The notes: generated from the sequence alone by a model not told the origin. A stretch of DNA of 64,000 nucleotides from Luteimonas terricola (GCF_004352845.1 NZ_SJRX01000008.1:86286-150285); one strand, 5' to 3'. Counted from the stretch's first letter, positions 46,989 to 56,188 are shown. A program made the numbers and translations.

Positions 46989-48416
46989 GTGCGCATCGGC
47001 CTGCGCATCCTGCTGGGCTATTTCCTGATCGTGGCGCTGGCGGCGCTGCTGCTCGGCCAGGTGTTCCTGCGCGAGGTGAAGCCCGGCGTACGCCAGGCGA
47101 TGGAGGACACGCTGGTGGACACCGCCAACGTACTGGCTGAGCTCGCCACCGACGACCTGCTGGCCGGGCGGATCGCCGACGGGCAGTTCGCCACCCGGAT
47201 CCACGCGCTGGCGGGGCGCGACATCGGCGCCGGCATCTGGGGCTTCGAGAAGCGCGAGGCCAGCTATCGCATCACCGTCACCGACGCGCGCGGGATCGTG
47301 CTCTTCGACTCCGCCGGCCGCGACGTCGGTGCGGACTATTCGCAGTGGAACGACGTCTACCTGACCCTGCGCGGCGGCTATGGCGCGCGCTCCACGCGCA
47401 GCGACCCCGATGACGACGCCAGCTCGGTGATGCACGTCGCGGCGCCCATCCGCGACGGCGCGCGCATCGCAGGCGTGCTGACGGTGTCCAAGCCCAATCG
47501 TGCGATGGCGCCGTTCATCGCCCGCAGCGAGGGCGTGATCCTGCGCTGGGGCCTGGTGCTGCTCGGCAGCGCGCTGCTGGTCGGCCTGTTCGCCGCCTGG
47601 TGGCTGTCGCGGCAGCTGGGCGGACTGCGTGGCTATGCGGATGCAGTCACCGCGGGCCGGCGCGCGGTCCTGCCCGATTCCGCCGGTGAGTTCGCAGACC
47701 TCGGGCGCGCGCTGGAAACCATGCGCGACCGCCTCGAGGACCGCCGCTATGTCGAACGCTACGTGCACGCGCTCACCCACGAGCTGAAGTCGCCGCTGGC
47801 GGCGATCCGCGGCTCCGCGGAGCTGCTGGAGTCGCCGCTGCCGGAAGCCGACCGGCGGCGTTTCGCCGCCAACATCGGCGCGCAGAGCGAGCGCATGGCG
47901 GGAATGATCGACAAGCTGCTGGCACTGGCCGCGGTCGAGCACCGCCAGCGGCTGGAGGATCCGGGGCCGGTGGACCTGGCGGCCGTCGCGCGCGAGGTCG
48001 CCGAGGCGGTGGCGCCGCGGCTGCGTGCGGGCGGCGTCACCCTGGCGCTGGAGGCGGACGAGCCGCTGCCGTCGCCGTCGGGCGATGCCTTCCTGCTGCG
48101 GCAGGCGTTGGAGAACCTGGTCGACAATGCGATCGCGCATTCGCCGGGCGGCGGTACGGTCTCGGTGGCGCTGCGGGCGCAGGACGGCGGCGTGCGGGTC
48201 GAAGTGGCCGACGAAGGCCCGGGCGTGCCGGACTTCGCGCTGGAGCAGGTCTTCGAACGCTTCTATTCGCTGCCACGCCCCGATGGCGGCGGACGCAGCA
48301 GCGGCATCGGCCTGACCTTCGTGGCCGAGGTGGCGCAGCTGCACCATGGCCGCGCCTGGCTGCGCAACCGCGACGGCGGTGGCGCGCTTGCCGGGATCGA
48401 ACTGCCGACCGCCTGA
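46989..48416 (+). CDS. creC: Sensor histidine kinase CreC
   Basis: 475 residues, GTG start three bases after creB. First helix RILLGYFLIVALAALLLGQVFLREVKPG (the CreC signature), a periplasmic sensor to about residue 180 and a second helix (about 185-205), then HAMP-like linker. The H-box HALTHELKSPLAAIRG has the phospho-accepting His near 264. ATPase boxes: NLVDNAIAHSP, DEGPGVP, and GRSSGIGLTFV. Phosphorylates CreB. The 93 bases that follow hold the cre-tag of creD. Confidence 0.93.
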   Translation: MRIGLRILLGYFLIVALAALLLGQVFLREVKPGVRQAMEDTLVDTANVLAELATDDLLAGRIADGQFATRIHALAGRDIGAGIWGFEKREASYRITVTDARGIVLFDSAGRDVGADYSQWNDVYLTLRGGYGARSTRSDPDDDASSVMHVAAPIRDGARIAGVLTVSKPNRAMAPFIARSEGVILRWGLVLLGSALLVGLFAAWWLSRQLGGLRGYADAVTAGRRAVLPDSAGEFADLGRALETMRDRLEDRRYVERYVHALTHELKSPLAAIRGSAELLESPLPEADRRRFAANIGAQSERMAGMIDKLLALAAVEHRQRLEDPGPVDLAAVAREVAEAVAPRLRAGGVTLALEADEPLPSPSGDAFLLRQALENLVDNAIAHSPGGGTVSVALRAQDGGVRVEVADEGPGVPDFALEQVFERFYSLPRPDGGGRSSGIGLTFVAEVAQLHHGRAWLRNRDGGGALAGIELPTA

Positions 48417-48426
48417 GCGCGGCCGC

Positions 48427-48442
48427 TTCACATTCGCTTCAC
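48427..48442 (+). promoter_or_regulatory. cre-tag (CreB-binding direct repeat) upstream of creD
   Basis: TTCACATTCGCTTCAC is an exact match to the cre-tag consensus TTCAC-N6-TTCAC (direct repeat of TTCAC with 6-base spacer). It begins 11 bases after the creC stop codon and ends 67 bases before the creD start. This is the known CreB site that induces creD in E. coli and the Aeromonas BlrA equivalents. Confidence 0.88.
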
Positions 48443-48509
48443 CATCGCTCCGCCGCAGGCACACACGGCGGCGTCACCCTTCCTGCGGTTTCCAACGGGA
48501 GGTGCGGAC

Positions 48510-49850
48510 ATGCGTCTGTGGGTGAAGATACTGATGGTGGCGGCGATGACGATCGCGATCCTGGTGCCGTTGACGATGGTGCGCGGGGTGATCGACGAGC
48601 GCCAGGCGCGGCGCGCGGAGGCGGTGTCGAACATCGCCGCAAGCTACGGCGGGCGCCAGGTGGTGTCGGGCCCGGTGCTGGTGGTGCCTTACACGGAGAG
48701 CGTGCGCGAACAGGCGGCCGACGCGGCCGGCATCATGCGCACCACCGAACGCCGCCGCACGCGGCACTGGACCTTCTTCCCCGAGACCCTGGTGGTCGAC
48801 GGCGAGATGATGCCGGACACCCGCAAGCGCGGCCTGCACGAAGTCCGCGTCTACGAGTGGCAGGGCACCGTGCAGGCGCGCTTCGACGCGCGCATCCCGG
48901 ATGATGCCGCCGAAGGTGCCGGGCGCAGCATCGGCGAGCCCTGGCTGGCCTTCGGCATTGCCGACGTGCGCGGCCTGCGCGAGCTGCCGCGGATGCAGGT
49001 CGACGGACGCGTGCTCGCGCTCGCGCAGGGCATCGGCCACGAGGACGGCCCCGGCGTGCACGCGCGGCTCCGGGCACCGGCCGCGGGCGCCCGCATGGCG
49101 TTCGCAAGCCGTGTCGACCTGCAGCTGCGCGGCACCGAGTCGTTCGCGATGATGCCGCTGGCGCGCGACAACGACCTGCGACTGCGCTCAAGCTGGCCGC
49201 ACCCGCGCTTCGAAGGCCTGTCACCGGTGCATGACCTCGACGGCGCCGGCTTCAGCGCGCAGTGGAAGGTCGCCTCGCTGTCCACCGAGGCCCAGCGTCG
49301 CTACCGGAAGCAGGCCTCGCTGGCCCGCGAGGTGCAGCCCTACCAGCCCTGGAGTCCGGATCCCGACACCGCCGGCCTGACCCTGGTCGACCCCGTCAAT
49401 GCCTACCTGCAGGCGGAGCGCGCGACCAAGTACGGGCTGCTGTTCGTGCTGCTGACCTTCGTCGCCTTCTTCATGTTCGAACTGATGCGGCAGCAGCCGA
49501 TCCACCCCATCCAGTACGGACTGGTGGGGCTGGCGATCGCGATCTTCTTCCTGCTGCTGGTCAGCCTGGGCGAGCACATTCCCTTCGGCCTGGCCTACCT
49601 GTCGGCGGCCGCGGCCTGCATCGGCCTGATCGGCTTCTACCTGGCGGCCGTGCTGGGCGGCGCGCTGCGCGGCGCGGCCTTCGCGGGGATGCTGGCCACG
49701 CTCTACGCCGCGCTCTACGGCCTGCTGGTGTCCGAGGACAACGCCCTGGTGCTCGGCGCCGGCCTGCTGTTCGTGGTGCTGGCCGCGATCATGGTGGTGA
49801 CGCGCAGGGTCGACTGGTACCAGACGTCGATGCGTCCCCATGTGCGGTAG
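48510..49850 (+). CDS. creD: Cell envelope integrity inner-membrane protein CreD
   Basis: 446 residues. One N-terminal transmembrane helix (about 7-25), a large periplasmic beta-rich part (about 30-300), and five to six C-terminal helices from KYGLLFVLLTFVAFFMFELM onward, with the CreD signature RQQPIHPIQYGLVGLAIAIFFLLL. RBS GGGAGG lies ten bases before ATG 48510. It is the main target of CreBC; loss alters cell shape and beta-lactam sensitivity in other species. Mechanism unknown. Confidence 0.93.
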   Translation: MRLWVKILMVAAMTIAILVPLTMVRGVIDERQARRAEAVSNIAASYGGRQVVSGPVLVVPYTESVREQAADAAGIMRTTERRRTRHWTFFPETLVVDGEMMPDTRKRGLHEVRVYEWQGTVQARFDARIPDDAAEGAGRSIGEPWLAFGIADVRGLRELPRMQVDGRVLALAQGIGHEDGPGVHARLRAPAAGARMAFASRVDLQLRGTESFAMMPLARDNDLRLRSSWPHPRFEGLSPVHDLDGAGFSAQWKVASLSTEAQRRYRKQASLAREVQPYQPWSPDPDTAGLTLVDPVNAYLQAERATKYGLLFVLLTFVAFFMFELMRQQPIHPIQYGLVGLAIAIFFLLLVSLGEHIPFGLAYLSAAAACIGLIGFYLAAVLGGALRGAAFAGMLATLYAALYGLLVSEDNALVLGAGLLFVVLAAIMVVTRRVDWYQTSMRPHVR

Positions 49851-49869
49851 CGCCGCGGTGCCTGCACGC

Positions 49870-50412
49870 CTAGAAGGGAAGCGCGGCTCCGAGCCAGAGC
49901 GAGAGTCCTGCAAGGCCGCCGCCGATCACGGTGGCGGCGAGCACGTCGCTGGGCCAGTGCAGCCCGAGCACGACGCGCGACAGCGCCACCATCGCGGTGA
50001 ACGGCAGCAGCACCCAGGCCAGCTGGGGGTAGTAGGCGAGCGCGACGATGGTGAACGAGACCGCATGCAGGGTGTGCCCGGAGGGGAAGCTGAATTCGTC
50101 CAGCGGCGCGATCCAGGCGCGGATGCGGACGTCGGCGGCGAAGGGACGCGGGCGCCGGGTCCAGCGCTTGAGTGCCTTGTAGAGCAGCAGTGCCAGGGCA
50201 CCGGTGGCAGCCATGTGCGCCGAAGCGCGCAGGCCGTCGAAGCCGTCGAGCAGCACCATTGCCGCCATCAGCATGTACCAGGCGACGCCGTCGCCGAGGC
50301 GGCTGATCGCGGCGAACGTGCGCAGCACGCCGGCGTGCGCGCACCAGTCGTTGGCGCGCAGGCAGAGGAAGTGGTCGGCGCGGTGGCGCTCAGGCGAGGG
50401 CTGCATGGACAT
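49870..50412 (-). CDS. PAP2 family membrane phosphatase
   Basis: 180 residues, start ATG 50412 inside the end of the glycosyltransferase gene (23-base overlap; ATG 50406 alternative). Acid phosphatase/vanadium haloperoxidase motifs are complete: KALKRWTRRPRP (K-x6-RP), PSGH (FSFPSGHTLHAV) and SRVVLGLHWPSD (SR-x5-H-x3-D). About four to five helices. Dephosphorylates lipid phosphates such as phosphatidate, PGP or undecaprenyl diphosphate. Translational coupling with the glycosyltransferase suggests action on the same lipid pathway, for example supplying diacylglycerol. Confidence 0.88.
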   Translation of the reverse strand: MSMQPSPERHRADHFLCLRANDWCAHAGVLRTFAAISRLGDGVAWYMLMAAMVLLDGFDGLRASAHMAATGALALLLYKALKRWTRRPRPFAADVRIRAWIAPLDEFSFPSGHTLHAVSFTIVALAYYPQLAWVLLPFTAMVALSRVVLGLHWPSDVLAATVIGGGLAGLSLWLGAALPF

Positions 50413-51541
50413 CGGCGTGGCTCCTGCGGAGGGCGATGCCCTGGAGAACGGCGTCGAAGTCGGCCGCGACCTGGGCCGGGCGCAGCGGCTGCACGGCGCG
50501 GCGGGCGTTGCCGCCCATGTCCCGGCGCGATGCGTCCTCGAGCGAGAGGCGGCAGGCGGCATCGATGAAGGCCTCTTCATCGTGCAGCGCGATGGCGGCG
50601 CCGTGCACGCCGTGCATCAGGTGCTCGGCGGCGGCACCGTAGCGATAGGCGACGGTGGCCACGCCGCTGGCCATGGCCTCGAGGGTGACGTTGCCGAAGG
50701 TCTCCGACAGGCTCGGGAACAGGAACAGGTCGGCGCTGGCGAAGTGGTGGGCGAGCGCTTCCCCGCGCTGCATGCCGCAGTAGATGAAGTCGGGGTTGGC
50801 TTCGCGGATGCCGCCAAGCTCGGGTCCTTCGCCGACCCAGATGAAGCGCGCGTCCGGGCGCAGTTCCTGCAGGGCGCGGAAGGCGCGGATCGCGAGGTCG
50901 AGGTTTTTCTCCGCGGCCATGCGGCCGACGTAGGTCACGGCCAGGCCGTCCGGCTTCAGGCCCCAACGGGCGCGCAGCGCCTCGTCGCGATGCCCGGGAT
51001 CGAAGCGCCGGGTGTCCACGGCGCGCGGCAGGTGCACGACGTTGTCGAAGCCCAGGCCATTGAGCTCGGTGCGCAGCTCAAGGGTCGGCACCAGGGTGGC
51101 CGCCGAGCGGTTGTGGAAGCGTCGCATCCAGGCCAGCGCGACCGGCTGCATCCACTGCGCGGCATAGTCGCGCATGTAGTGGTCGAAACGGGTGTGGAAG
51201 CCGGAGGCGACGGGGATGCCGAGCGCCTTCGCGGCGCGCATGGCCGACCAGCCCAGCGGACCCTCGGTGGCGATGTAGATCGCGTCGGGCCGCTGGCGGC
51301 GCCAGTGCCGCCGCAGTCTGGCGACGGACGGCAGGCCGAAGCGCAGGCCGCTGTAGAACGGCAGCAGGGCGCCGGCGGTCAGCAGTTCGCCATCCGCAGG
51401 GCGGTCCCGGCGGTGCTGGCGCGGGCGCACCACTTCAACCTCGTGGCCACGGGCGCGGAGCCCGCGTTCCAGCTCCCGCACGGTGAGCGCGACGCCGTTG
51501 ACTTCCGGCGGATAGGTCTCGGTGACGATCGTGTAGCGCAT
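50390..51541 (-). CDS. GT4 family glycosyltransferase
   Basis: 383 residues. N-terminal Rossmann domain MRYTIVTETYPPEVNGVALTVREL with the glycine-rich acceptor loop, and the C-terminal domain with TYVGRMAAEKNLDLAIRAF, FIWVGEGPE and the E-x7-E motif ETFGNVTLE. It resembles the GT4 mannosyl/glucosyltransferases that make glycolipids (for example Agt/MgtA-like on diacylglycerol) as well as polysaccharide enzymes. It is coupled to the PAP2 phosphatase. Pho-box-like repeats upstream and an OprP-like porin behind it suggest a role in phosphate starvation; the product is not proven. Confidence 0.85.
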   Translation of the reverse strand: MRYTIVTETYPPEVNGVALTVRELERGLRARGHEVEVVRPRQHRRDRPADGELLTAGALLPFYSGLRFGLPSVARLRRHWRRQRPDAIYIATEGPLGWSAMRAAKALGIPVASGFHTRFDHYMRDYAAQWMQPVALAWMRRFHNRSAATLVPTLELRTELNGLGFDNVVHLPRAVDTRRFDPGHRDEALRARWGLKPDGLAVTYVGRMAAEKNLDLAIRAFRALQELRPDARFIWVGEGPELGGIREANPDFIYCGMQRGEALAHHFASADLFLFPSLSETFGNVTLEAMASGVATVAYRYGAAAEHLMHGVHGAAIALHDEEAFIDAACRLSLEDASRRDMGGNARRAVQPLRPAQVAADFDAVLQGIALRRSHADVHAALA

Positions 51542-51555
51542 GCAAGACTCCGGTT

Positions 51556-51618
51556 TGACCAGAGCCTGACCGCAGGCGGTGTCGCGGCTGTTGCAATTGT
51601 TTGACGGCTATGTGACGC
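51556..51618 (-). promoter_or_regulatory. Pho-box-like direct repeats upstream of the glycosyltransferase
   Basis: On the minus strand GCGTCAC-ATAG-CCGTCAA (51618-51601) is a direct repeat with the 11-base period of Pho boxes (CTGTCAT-N4-CTGTCAT). A second pair GCGGTCAGGCTCTGGTCA also repeats GTCA at an 11-base period (51570-51567 and 51559-51556). They fill the 80-base space between porin stop and glycosyltransferase start. PhoB binding is inference from spacing and the GTCA core. Confidence 0.4.
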
Positions 51619-51621
51619 GCA

Positions 51622-52767
51622 CTACCAGTGCAGCTGGACGCGGGCCTCGACGATCGACGGGTCGTCGTGGACCACCGCGCCGCCACCTGCCACTTCGCGA
51701 CGGCTGGCGACGTCGACGTAGTTCAGCATCAGCTTGGCGTTGTCGCGCCAGTACCAGTTCACGCCCACCGTCCAGGCGTCCATGCGGCCGCCGCGGAGGG
51801 AGCCGTCGTCGAGGTCGAGCTGGTCGTAGCGCAGCCCCAGCTGCCAGAGGCCGGCGCCCTCGACCGTGGTCCGCGGCAGGCCGCCGCGGTAGCCCCAGGT
51901 GGCGCCGCCGGGCGTCCACAGCGCGCTGGCGTAGCCGCCCTGGGTGTCGTAGTTGCCGTGGCCGATGCGGTCGCCGCTGGCGATGAAGTATTCGCCCTGC
52001 AGCTTCAGCGGTCCGCTGATCCAGATCGCCTCCAGCCCCGTGGTGGCGAGGCGGTCGACGTCGCTCAGGACGCCGCTGTCGACCACGCGCACGGCGGCCA
52101 TGTCGGCATTGGGCCGCGAGCGCAGGCGCAACTGGTCGCCGTCGGTGTCGCGGTCGACATGGCTCAGGCCCAGGTGCAGCACCTGTCCATCGTCGCGTAC
52201 GGGCGCCCACCAGGCGCGCGCGCCGTAACCGGCACCGCCGGCGTCATCGTCCAGATTGCGCCCGAACCAGCCCAGGGTGGCGCCGTGGCCGCCGGCGTCG
52301 TAGCTCCAGGATGCGCCCAGGCGGCGGCCGGTGGCGAATACGCCGGTGGCCGAGGCCTTGGCGATGAAGTCGTTGTTGCGCGAGGACGACAGCTCTTCGA
52401 GGCCGTTGGGCTGCTTGGACTGGCCCAGCAGCAGTGTGTGCTTTGGCGAACCTTCGCCGCCGAAGCTCCACGACACGTTGTTGTCGAGGTAGTTCTCGCC
52501 CTCCACGTCGTACCCCAGTGCCCACGCGAACCCGCCCGGGCCGCTGCCCTTGAGGGCGAGCTCGAAGCGGCGGATGCCGGTGGCGCGGTCGCGGCCGTCC
52601 GGGCGGCCGTCGAGGTCGAGGACGTCGTTGTCGAACCAGTAGCCGTCGACCTGGAACATGCCTTCAAACGACACGTCGGAACCGGCCACGGTGCCCAGGG
52701 GGACTTCGGCATGGGCAGGGAGGAGGCAGGCGGCGGCAAGCGCGATCGGCAGCAACAGGAATTTCAT
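51622..52767 (-). CDS. OprP/OprO-like porin (phosphate-selective porin family)
   Basis: 381 residues. Signal peptide about 1-20 (cleavage AHA-E). A 16-strand barrel pattern with RRFELALKGSGPGGFAWALGYDVEGENYLDNN, LGQSKQPNGLEELSSSRNNDFI and the ending VQLHW. The motif GIRRFELALKG and GQSKQPNGLEELSS identify the Porin_O_P family, which includes Pseudomonas OprP/OprO for phosphate and pyrophosphate. It precedes the glycosyltransferase on the same strand. No convincing Pho box was found directly before its own start (52768-52879 appears featureless). Confidence 0.88.
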   Translation of the reverse strand: MKFLLLPIALAAACLLPAHAEVPLGTVAGSDVSFEGMFQVDGYWFDNDVLDLDGRPDGRDRATGIRRFELALKGSGPGGFAWALGYDVEGENYLDNNVSWSFGGEGSPKHTLLLGQSKQPNGLEELSSSRNNDFIAKASATGVFATGRRLGASWSYDAGGHGATLGWFGRNLDDDAGGAGYGARAWWAPVRDDGQVLHLGLSHVDRDTDGDQLRLRSRPNADMAAVRVVDSGVLSDVDRLATTGLEAIWISGPLKLQGEYFIASGDRIGHGNYDTQGGYASALWTPGGATWGYRGGLPRTTVEGAGLWQLGLRYDQLDLDDGSLRGGRMDAWTVGVNWYWRDNAKLMLNYVDVASRREVAGGGAVVHDDPSIVEARVQLHW

Positions 52768-52879
52768 GGAATCGACGCGATCCGGTCATGTTTTCGTGGG
52801 TCGCCAGTCTAGCGCGCGGGATGTGAGCGGCCGGGTCACGGTCGGGGCCATCCGCGGCACGTTGCGTTCCGGCGCCCGC

Positions 52880-53578
52880 TCAGCGTCCCAGCCGGCCCGC
52901 GTCCACGCGGCTGAGTCCGCCGGGTGCGTCCTGGAAGCCGGAAGTGAGCAGGACCGCGCGAATGGCGGGGTCGTCGCTGCGGGCCAGGGTCTGCAGCGTG
53001 TAGCTGCTGTCGGCGTCGATGCCGAGCGTGGCTTCGAGCAGCAGCGGGCCGCCGGTGTCCTCGGACACCAGCGCGAGCGTTCCGCTGCGGCCTTCGCAGC
53101 TGGGCGTGCCGGCGAGCAGCAGTGGCGGCAGTGCATCCCCGGGCAGGGCGACCTCGAGCCGTACACGGCCGCCTGCGGCACGGCAGCCGTCGTCGTCGAA
53201 CAGCATCCGTGCGTCGTCCAGCGAGGCGCGCAGCGCCAGGCCCGACAGCGGGGGCAGGGTCAGCACGCCGTGTGCATGGTCGATGCCGCGGACGCGGCCG
53301 CGTTGCAGCGCAAGCGCTGCGTGCGGGCTGCGCAGCCGCAGCCGCTGGCGGCCTGCGAGCAGCGGCAGGGGCGACAGTCCAAGACGCAGGTCGCCGAGCT
53401 CCGCGCCCTGCCACTGTGCCTGGCGCAGGGCTCCGCGCCAGAGGCTGCCTTCGACGCCGGTGGCCGACAGGCCCGCCGGCAGGGACAGTCGCGGCAGCAC
53501 GAGCTGCAGCGGGGCCGACAGGAGCAGGGCCAGGACGAAGCTCCCCGCGAACCAGCAGGCCAGGCGCCGGCCGCTCAT
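52880..53578 (-). CDS. gspN: Type II secretion protein GspN
   Basis: 232 residues. One N-terminal transmembrane helix (about 9-29), then a periplasmic beta-rich region (SLWRGALRQAQWQGAELGDLRLGLSPL) typical of GspN. The family is optional in type II systems and its precise role is open. Last gene of the operon, translationally coupled to gspM (ATGA). The Cys pair at about 132 and 162 might form a disulfide. Confidence 0.85.
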   Translation of the reverse strand: MSGRRLACWFAGSFVLALLLSAPLQLVLPRLSLPAGLSATGVEGSLWRGALRQAQWQGAELGDLRLGLSPLPLLAGRQRLRLRSPHAALALQRGRVRGIDHAHGVLTLPPLSGLALRASLDDARMLFDDDGCRAAGGRVRLEVALPGDALPPLLLAGTPSCEGRSGTLALVSEDTGGPLLLEATLGIDADSSYTLQTLARSDDPAIRAVLLTSGFQDAPGGLSRVDAGRLGR

Positions 53579-54072
53579 GGCGCGACTCCGCCGCCGAAGC
53601 CGACCTCGGCGCGCAGGTGGCCGTCGGCGCGCTCGACGCGCAGCGATGACGGCGCGAGGCCACCGTCATCGGCCAGGTGGCCCAGCCAGCCGAACAGGGC
53701 GGGCGACGCCACGCGTTCGAACTCGAGCACGAACGCGCCGTCGGCGGCGGTACGCTGGCGGCCGGGGGCGAGGCCGGCTTCGCGCAGGCTGTCCAGGACC
53801 ACGCGCTGCAGGGCTTCGCCCGTCGCCGCTGCGGGCGGCGTGGCGCCGGCCGTGGCAAGCGCTGCGACGTCGGCCTGCACTGCCTGCAATGCCACGGCCG
53901 CGCGGTCGTGACGGGCTTCGGCGCCATCGCGCATCGCGCGCAGCGGCCACATCAGGCCGTACCACCAGGCAAAGGCGGCGAGCAGGGCGGCCATCACCGC
54001 GAGCATTGCGCGTTCGCGCGGCTCGCGGCCGCGCCACCAGGCCAGGACACGATCGCTCGGGCCCATGTTCAT
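53575..54072 (-). CDS. gspM: Type II secretion protein GspM
   Basis: 165 residues. Cytoplasmic start (PSDRVLAWWRGREPRERAMLAV), transmembrane helix at about 22-43, and a periplasmic ferredoxin-like domain. Pairs with GspL in the inner-membrane platform. ATGA overlap with gspL upstream and gspN downstream. ATG 54066 is an alternative start. Confidence 0.87.
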   Translation of the reverse strand: MNMGPSDRVLAWWRGREPRERAMLAVMAALLAAFAWWYGLMWPLRAMRDGAEARHDRAAVALQAVQADVAALATAGATPPAAATGEALQRVVLDSLREAGLAPGRQRTAADGAFVLEFERVASPALFGWLGHLADDGGLAPSSLRVERADGHLRAEVGFGGGVAP

Positions 54073-55163
54073 GCTGCGGGCTCCAGGACCAGGCCGGTGT
54101 GCAGGCCTCCGGGGACGTCGCTGCCGCCGCCTTCCACCAGCCGCCAGCCGTCGGTGGCGAGCGCAGCGCGCAGGGCTTCGATGTCGTCGGGACCGGGATG
54201 GAACACCACGGCGCGCAGGCGGTCGCCGCGCTGGAATTCGAGTTCGACCAGGTGGCTGCCGCTGCGCGCGGCGACGGCGGAGAAGAGCGCGCCGCTGGCG
54301 GCGGCGAACAGGCGGGGCTCACGCGCGGCCTGCAGGTGCAGGTGGAGTGCGTCGGGTGCGGCATCACGGGCGGCGGGCAGGGCTTCGCGCACGGCGGCCT
54401 CGGCGCGGGATTCGAGCGCGCGTGCCGCCAGCTCCAGGCGCAGCGCCTGCGCTGCGACCAGCAGCAGCGGCGAGGCCAGCAGCACTGCGACGAGCCACGC
54501 CAGGCGTCGGCGGCTGGCCGGCTTCGCGCGCGCCGAGGCCGGGGCGAAGCCGCCCTGCAACAGGTCGAGCTCGGGGCGCAGCGCGCGCGCTGCCAGGCTC
54601 TCGATATCGCCGTTGATCCGGGCGAGCGGGCGGTCGCCGAGTACCTGCGCCGCCAGCGCGGGCGGAGCGCTGAACGCGAGGCCGTCGCCGCGCGCCAGCC
54701 AGCGGTCCGCGGTGACCAGCAGGTGGACGGATCCGGCATCGGCCGGCTCCGGCAGCAGGAGCTGCTCCGGCACCGCGGCATCGGGATGCAGGCCAAGGGC
54801 CGCGGCGCGTGCAAGCCAGCCGCGCAGCGCGCCGGGCTCGACTGCCGCCACGGTGCGGAGGGTCGCGGTGGCGTCCGCGTCCAGCACGACGTGCGGCTCG
54901 CCCGGCTGCGCGAGCCGGCCCGCCAGCAGGGCGCGCGCGGCGGCATGGGCCTGCGCGCTGCTGTGCGCCTGCAGCGCCAGGCGGTCGATGCGCACGGCGT
55001 CGCCGGGCACCACCAGCACCGTGCGCGTCACGGCCGGCATCGGTGCCGCAGGCGCATCGGGCCGCAGCGCGGCGCGCGACAGCACGCGGCCGCCATCGTC
55101 CACGTCCAGGCAGATGGCCTCGGCCGCCGGGTCGGCGGGCAGGAACAGGATGCGCTTGCTCAT
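54069..55163 (-). CDS. gspL: Type II secretion protein GspL
   Basis: 364 residues from ATG 55163, which overlaps the gspK stop codon. Cytoplasmic actin-like domain (about 1-210) that binds GspE, transmembrane helix at about 225-247 (RRLAWLVAVLLASPLLLVAAQ), and a periplasmic ferredoxin-like domain that binds GspM. Links the ATPase to the pseudopilus platform. Length is normal. Confidence 0.88.
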   Translation of the reverse strand: MSKRILFLPADPAAEAICLDVDDGGRVLSRAALRPDAPAAPMPAVTRTVLVVPGDAVRIDRLALQAHSSAQAHAAARALLAGRLAQPGEPHVVLDADATATLRTVAAVEPGALRGWLARAAALGLHPDAAVPEQLLLPEPADAGSVHLLVTADRWLARGDGLAFSAPPALAAQVLGDRPLARINGDIESLAARALRPELDLLQGGFAPASARAKPASRRRLAWLVAVLLASPLLLVAAQALRLELAARALESRAEAAVREALPAARDAAPDALHLHLQAAREPRLFAAASGALFSAVAARSGSHLVELEFQRGDRLRAVVFHPGPDDIEALRAALATDGWRLVEGGGSDVPGGLHTGLVLEPAA

Positions 55164-56188
55164 TCGTCGTGTGTCCATCGTCTGGCCGCCAGGCGCACGG
55201 GCCCGTGGGAATCGCTGTCGAGCAGCGCACTGAGCAGCACCTCGGCGCCGTCGTAGTCCACTTCGGTGTGCAGGCTGAAGTAGCGCGTGCGCAGCCGGAG
55301 CTGTTCCCACACCGGGTCGGGCAGTTCCGCGGCCATGACGGCCGGGTGTGCGGCGAATTCAGGCATGCCGCGCCAGCCGCCGGCCGGCCGCGAGGCGATC
55401 ACCCGGCGCGCGCTGCCGATGTCGAGTGCGTTGTCGCTGAGCATGGCGAGGATCACGGCGTCCTCCTCTCCGAGGGTGTTGATGTTCACCGGGGACAGCG
55501 CGTGGTCGGGCTGCGCGCAGACGTGCGGGCGCAGGCGCGCATAGCCGGCGGCGTCGTGGCCGACGATGGCCCGCAGTTCGCTGGCTTCGGCCAGCAGGGC
55601 GCCGGAGGTCCGGTACCCGGGGCCGCGGGCGGCGTAGGCCGCGTCCTCGGCACCGGCCGGACCGGGGACCTGGTCGCCGTCGATCCAGTCCACCAGGGCG
55701 TCGGCCATGGTCGACGCCTGCTCGGGAGTGAAGTCCAGTGCGCGCAGCAGCGCCCGGTACTGGCCGGCGCCGGTCTCGCGTCGGACCCACTGCCCCGGGG
55801 CGCCTTCGACCACGCTGTTGAGGTTGAAGCAGGTGGTGGCGTCGTCGAGGCGCACGCGCATCGCGCCGCCGTCGATCGGGAACACGAAGGGCCGGCCGTT
55901 CCAGCCGCCCTCGAGCGTGGTGCGGCCGTCGCCGCGCTCGAGCTGGTGGATGCGCGCGCGCGCCAGTTCCTCGCTGCCCAGCGCGTACCACTGCGCCTGT
56001 GCCAGCGCCTGGGCGTTGCCGGTGCGGCGCAGGCCGAAGCGGATGTCGTCGAGCACCGACACCAGCAGCACCGTCATCACCGCGACCAGCAGCAGCACGG
56101 TGAGCAACGCCGCGCCGCGCTGGCGCCCGATTTCAATTGAATGGGCGTCGCGGGAGGGCATGCCGCGGAAGGGCGTGCCGGCGGTCAT
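55160..56188 (-). CDS. gspK: Type II secretion minor pseudopilin GspK
   Basis: 342 residues. The prepilin site is QRG|AALLTVLLLVAVMTVLLV, and the usual Glu at mature position 5 is missing, as in GspK proteins generally. The large alpha domain has VDWIDGDQVPGPAGAEDAAY (metal-binding region) and SPVNINTLGEEDAVILAML. Caps the pseudopilus tip with GspI and GspJ. ATGA overlaps on both sides. Confidence 0.92.
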   Translation of the reverse strand: MTAGTPFRGMPSRDAHSIEIGRQRGAALLTVLLLVAVMTVLLVSVLDDIRFGLRRTGNAQALAQAQWYALGSEELARARIHQLERGDGRTTLEGGWNGRPFVFPIDGGAMRVRLDDATTCFNLNSVVEGAPGQWVRRETGAGQYRALLRALDFTPEQASTMADALVDWIDGDQVPGPAGAEDAAYAARGPGYRTSGALLAEASELRAIVGHDAAGYARLRPHVCAQPDHALSPVNINTLGEEDAVILAMLSDNALDIGSARRVIASRPAGGWRGMPEFAAHPAVMAAELPDPVWEQLRLRTRYFSLHTEVDYDGAEVLLSALLDSDSHGPVRLAARRWTHDE

